Positions 43,268 to 45,256 of a DNA stretch of 45,256 nt are shown piece after piece (the stretch's first letter is position 1; each line of letters opens with the position of its first letter). Made by a program: the position numbers and the translations under genes. Under the pieces are notes generated by a model that worked only from the letters and a program-made list of their open reading frames with translations, was not told the DNA's origin and searched no databases. The DNA comes from Flavobacteriales bacterium UBA974 (lineage in GTDB: Bacteria; Bacteroidota; Bacteroidia; Flavobacteriales_D; Sanyastnellaceae). The DNA is taken from contig DBBW01000004.1 in NCBI GenBank assembly GCA_002292405.1, positions 40,588 to 85,843 of the forward strand, in the 5' to 3' direction.

Positions 43268-44686
43268 ATGCGTAGAAAAGATTTTATCAAATTAAGTACC
43301 CTCTTTGGTGGAGGATTATTTTCTGGCGCTTCGTATGCTGGCAATAGGAAAAAGCGTATTTCTGATCTCCACCCTAGCGAAGCTTTTGCGAATGCTGGAA
43401 TTCAAGGAAGTATGTTCGATTATGCAGATGCTCCTATAGAAAAAGTAAGAGTAGCAATTGTAGGGCTGGGAAATCGTGGCAGCACATTGGTGGAGATGTT
43501 GAGCTGGTTGGTAAGGCATAATCACGCAGAAATAGTTGCTATTTGTGATGTACAACCTGAGTTTTTAGATAGAGCAGAAGAAAGCATAGCAAAATTCCAG
43601 AGTTCTGCTCCGAGGCGAGTAGATGGAAGCTCCGATGAAAACGCATGGCAAAACATGTGCAATACTGAAGAGGCTGACTTGCTTCTCGTGACATCACCAT
43701 GGAGGTGGCATGCTCCTATGGCAATTTATGCGATGGAAAAAGGTTTGCACGTAGCTACCGAAGTTCCCATAGCATATACAGTACATGAAAATTTAGAAAT
43801 TCTAAAGACCGCAGAAAGGACCCAGAGGCATTGCATTATGCTAGAAAATTGCTGTTACAATGAGGAAGAACTTTTTGTATTGAATATGGTAAAAGAGGGC
43901 GCTTTTGGAGACCTAACTCACGCTGAATGTGCGTACATACACGATCTGAGACAGCTGCTTATTGATGAGAAATACTACCACAACCGTTGGCGTCTGCAAC
44001 ACCATCTTGAGAGAGATGGAAACCTATACACCACGCATGGTCTAGGTCCTGTTTGCATGTATATGGATATTTTAAGAGGCGACAATTTGAGCCACTTAAT
44101 TTCCATGAGTTCGAACGAAGCTTCCCTATCAAAAGCCCTTAGAGAATCTGAAGATCCTTCTTTAAATGCCCTAGCTAATCAAGTTAAATGTGGTGACGTA
44201 AATACTACCCTCATCAAGACTGAACAGGGAAGAAGTATTATGCTACAATTCGATGTTCATACTGGACGACCATATAATAGATTGAATAAACTCTGTGGAT
44301 CGGAAGCTACCCACTATGGTTACCCTTCACGGCTGTATAAAGACCATGGACCCACTTGGAATTGGCACAGGTGGGAAGATGAAGAGGGGTATAAAGGATA
44401 TAAAGAAAAATTCTCGCATCCTATGCGGAGCAAGCTCCAATCTCAGATTTTAGAAAACGAACAAGGCCACGGAGGAATGGATTTTGTGATGATGTATAGA
44501 CTTATTAGATCTCTCAACAAAGGTGTTTCACTTGACTTAAATGTTTACGACGGAGTGCTGTGGTCTTTAGTCGGAGCATTAAGCGAAAAGAGCGTAGCAT
44601 TTGGAAACAAAAAAGTGAATATCCCAGACATTACAAACGGAGCTTGGAAAACGCCAAGGGTGCATCCGGTCTTTAGAGAGTTTTAA
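43268..44686 (+). CDS. Gfo/Idh/MocA-family protein, GH109-like glycosidase
   Basis: The 472-residue exported NAD-dependent protein has a Tat-like N-terminus (MRRKDFIKLSTLFGGGLFSG). The Rossmann core is KVRVAIVGLGNRGSTLVEML (about 58-77) followed by VAICDVQPEFLDRA. LHVATEVPIAYTVHENLEIL, CIMLENCCYNEEEL, HNRWRLQHHLERDGNLYTTHGLGPVCMYMDI and QGHGGMDFVMMYRL are patterns of GH109 alpha-N-acetylgalactosaminidases, which use bound NAD+ in a redox-assisted hydrolysis. The glycosidase reading is therefore likely, though the sugar is unproven. It is the last gene of the folK-dNK run, convergent with sucD. Confidence 0.88.
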   Translation: MRRKDFIKLSTLFGGGLFSGASYAGNRKKRISDLHPSEAFANAGIQGSMFDYADAPIEKVRVAIVGLGNRGSTLVEMLSWLVRHNHAEIVAICDVQPEFLDRAEESIAKFQSSAPRRVDGSSDENAWQNMCNTEEADLLLVTSPWRWHAPMAIYAMEKGLHVATEVPIAYTVHENLEILKTAERTQRHCIMLENCCYNEEELFVLNMVKEGAFGDLTHAECAYIHDLRQLLIDEKYYHNRWRLQHHLERDGNLYTTHGLGPVCMYMDILRGDNLSHLISMSSNEASLSKALRESEDPSLNALANQVKCGDVNTTLIKTEQGRSIMLQFDVHTGRPYNRLNKLCGSEATHYGYPSRLYKDHGPTWNWHRWEDEEGYKGYKEKFSHPMRSKLQSQILENEQGHGGMDFVMMYRLIRSLNKGVSLDLNVYDGVLWSLVGALSEKSVAFGNKKVNIPDITNGAWKTPRVHPVFREF

Positions 44687-44707
44687 AAGAGTTGTCCTGA
44701 GGTAAAA

Positions 44708-45256
44708 TCACCCAATTAGTTCAGCCATCTTCGAGCCGATGTGTGCTGGGCTGTCCACAACGTGGATTCCACACTCACTCATGACACGCTTCTTCGCTTC
44801 GGCAGTCTCGTCTTCGCCGCTAACGATCGCTCCGGCATGACCCATGGTACGTCCTTTAGGAGCGGTAACTCCTGCGATGAAACCTACTACTGGCTTCGTG
44901 CCGTGCTCTTTGATCCAGCGAGCAGCGTTGACTTCTAGGTCACCTCCTATCTCGCCTATCATCACAATACCCTTCGTCTCGTCGTCCGCCATAAGTAGCT
45001 TGACAGCGTCGAGGGTCGTGGTGCCTATGATAGGATCGCCGCCTATGCCAATCGCTGTTGTTTGACCTAAACCTGCCTTAGTACACTGATCCACAGCTTC
45101 ATAAGTGAGGGTTCCGGACTTCGACACGATGCCCACTTTGCCTGGCTCGAATATAAACCCAGGCATAATACCGACCTTAGCTTCTCCAGCAGTCATCACC
45201 CCAGGGCAGTTAGGGCCTATGAGTGTGCAATCGCGCTGATCGATGTACTGCTTCAC
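44708..45256 (-). CDS. sucD: Succinyl-CoA synthetase subunit alpha (partial, 5' end beyond window)
   Basis: TCA-cycle enzyme linking succinyl-CoA hydrolysis to nucleotide triphosphate formation. The 182 visible residues are the C-terminal two thirds of a protein of about 290. [22 protein letters not shown] and [16 protein letters not shown] are the CoA-side blocks, [16 protein letters not shown] follows, and [13 protein letters not shown] carries the phosphohistidine. Base composition is strikingly GC-rich: two hand-counted 60-base lines gave 35 and 33 G+C, against 19 in one line of the neighbouring gene. sucC is not adjacent, as usual in Bacteroidota. Confidence 0.96.
   Translation of the reverse strand: MKQYIDQRDCTLIGPNCPGVMTAGEAKVGIMPGFIFEPGKVGIVSKSGTLTYEAVDQCTKAGLGQTTAIGIGGDPIIGTTTLDAVKLLMADDETKGIVMIGEIGGDLEVNAARWIKEHGTKPVVGFIAGVTAPKGRTMGHAGAIVSGEDETAEAKKRVMSECGIHVVDSPAHIGSKMAELIG

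Noticed and set aside
1..45256. Mobile elements, CRISPR arrays, toxin-antitoxin or defence islands, tRNA genes
   Set aside because: No transposase or integrase, no regularly spaced repeats, no cloverleaf in any gap, and every long ORF is assignable to a core, envelope or secreted function.

Overview
The window looks like chromosomal DNA of a Bacteroidota bacterium, most likely a marine Flavobacteriales-type heterotroph (inference; no rRNA is present to place it). The evidence is consistent across the window: type III glutamine synthetase; two large secreted proteins ending in type IX secretion (T9SS) sorting domains (PNPTNG- and PNPANE-type); a TPR-PD40-OmpA protein of PorE type; a menaquinone-only quinone pathway; a DnaX without the zinc module; a very short S21; and promoters of the TTG-N(~20)-TAnnTTTG type with few Shine-Dalgarno sequences. 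Overall base composition is AT-rich. I see no tRNA, rRNA, CRISPR array, insertion sequence or prophage, and no intergenic gap exceeds about 160 bases.

Layout. 1-18752 is all on the minus strand. In order of transcription from 18752 leftwards it carries dnaX, an S4 RNA-binding protein, a GNAT acetyltransferase, an aminotransferase, a giant PNGase F-like T9SS cargo, glnN (GSIII), the OmpA/PD40 protein with purM-prfA-pyrF, an AGCS sodium symporter coupled to a small helix-hairpin-helix membrane protein, an acyl-CoA dehydrogenase, and rpsU. At 18753-18907 transcription diverges. To the right are rpsF-rpsR-rplI (closed by a terminator), uvrB, a small lipoprotein, a secreted lysyl-endopeptidase-like protease, and the unit glycosyltransferase-ECF sigma-rsmG. 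An HxlR regulator and a YceI protein are transcribed divergently at 27215-28358, with two palindromes between them. An orphan OmpR-type response regulator follows on the minus strand.

29297-36151 is a compact menaquinone operon: DHNA-CoA thioesterase, menF, menD, menB, menA, and one ORF fusing menC and menE. Together they convert chorismate to demethylmenaquinone, except for menH and the final methylase. rdgB overlaps its end and accA follows. Then come a TPR/OmpA-like lipoprotein with a UUCG-loop terminator, trmH-sppA on the minus strand, folK, a deoxynucleoside kinase and a GH109-like oxidoreductase on the plus strand, and the 3' part of sucD running in from the right edge.

Most of the window is housekeeping. 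The items most worth a second look are: (1) a YceI protein with an N-terminal CDGSH-like Cys3His cluster and a membrane anchor, opposite an HxlR gene with two TTACC/GGTAA palindromes between them; (2) the menC-menE fusion; (3) a PNGase F-like enzyme split by a LamG-like insertion and apparently lacking one catalytic glutamate; (4) a 16-bp perfect palindrome plus a direct repeat 53 bp away in front of glnN; (5) a group of genes whose -7 box ends 4-5 bases before the ATG, suggesting leaderless mRNAs. I did not find a clearly new multi-gene defence or mobile system.
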